From NCBI RefSeq assembly GCF_029633865.1, contig NC_079224.1:24888395-24952394 (forward strand): a DNA stretch of 64,000 nt, written 5' to 3'. Within the stretch, counting starts at the first letter, position 1; every line of letters starts with the position of its first letter. Position numbers and translations under genes: made by a program. This document shows, piece by piece, positions 63,916 through 64,000 of the stretch. This DNA comes from Lampris incognitus. Its lineage: Eukaryota; Chordata; Actinopteri; Lampriformes; Lampridae. The notes beneath the pieces were generated by a model. It did not search any database, had not been told where the DNA came from, and saw only the letters and a list, made by a program, of their open reading frames with translations.

Positions 63916-64000
63916 TGGAAAGTCTGGACGTCAGTTACCACCAACTCTCTGAAGACGCTAATATTTTCATTCTAACTGCGTGGGGCTATTAGTGCTGGTT

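Overview
The window is vertebrate nuclear DNA, almost certainly from a ray-finned fish. It holds two intron-containing genes whose products I recognise by family, both on the minus strand. Around them lie dense remains of fish-type mobile elements: tRNA-headed SINEs, L1-, L2- and Penelope-type retroelements, Ty3/gypsy, and Tc1, piggyBac, hAT and Harbinger DNA transposons. There is no bacterial, phage or CRISPR content. The longest open reading frames are mostly transposon pieces; the host genes appear only as short exons.

Positions 1-41.9 kb: kdm4a, the histone H3K9/H3K36 lysine demethylase 4A. It runs from an untranslated first exon at about 41.8-41.9 kb through 21 coding exons (start codon at 37,322, stop at 3,142) to a probable poly(A) signal at 1,393-1,398. 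The phases of all the exons fit, and they sum to 3,438 nt (1,145 codons plus stop). JmjN, JmjC, PHD/extended PHD and double Tudor domains are all present. The introns carry a truncated Ty3/gypsy element fused to a SINE head (4.4-8.1 kb), MITEs, several decayed Penelope-like elements with GIY-YIG endonuclease fragments (17.9-20.7, 32.0-32.6, 33.9-34.7 kb), an L1 element broken by a Tc1 transposon with recognisable ends (24.8-28.9 kb), a TTAA-flanked piggyBac relic (30.3-31.2 kb) and a hAT-type MITE with an 8-bp target duplication (38.3-38.9 kb).

Positions 42.4-54.35 kb, between the two genes: the most unusual structure of the window. This is a large DNA transposon with terminal inverted repeats of about 1.1-1.2 kb. 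It encodes an intron-containing, integrase-core (DDE-type) transposase, now frameshifted and truncated. The inverted repeats reach into the gene: a start codon, a nine-codon first exon and a splice donor are present at both inner ends, facing inward. An L2-like LINE with two 502-bp tandem units at its presumed 5' end is inserted in the left arm. An L1 copy with a 9-bp target duplication is inserted in the right arm, and a Penelope-like element with a 14-bp target duplication sits inside that L1. Without these insertions the element would be about 5 kb.

Positions 54.4-64 kb: abhd8, an alpha/beta-hydrolase domain protein of 471 codons in four coding exons (63,029 to 57,162), with an intact Ser-Asp-His triad. 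Its largest intron contains a 3-kb cluster of retroelement fragments flanked by a direct repeat. A HARBI1-like transposase fragment lies upstream near the right edge.

The two host genes have no evident functional link. kdm4a acts on chromatin in the nucleus; abhd8 encodes a predicted hydrolase. The inverted-repeat transposon begins only about 0.45 kb upstream of the kdm4a first exon, so it may have brought regulatory sequence close to that promoter; this is inference.
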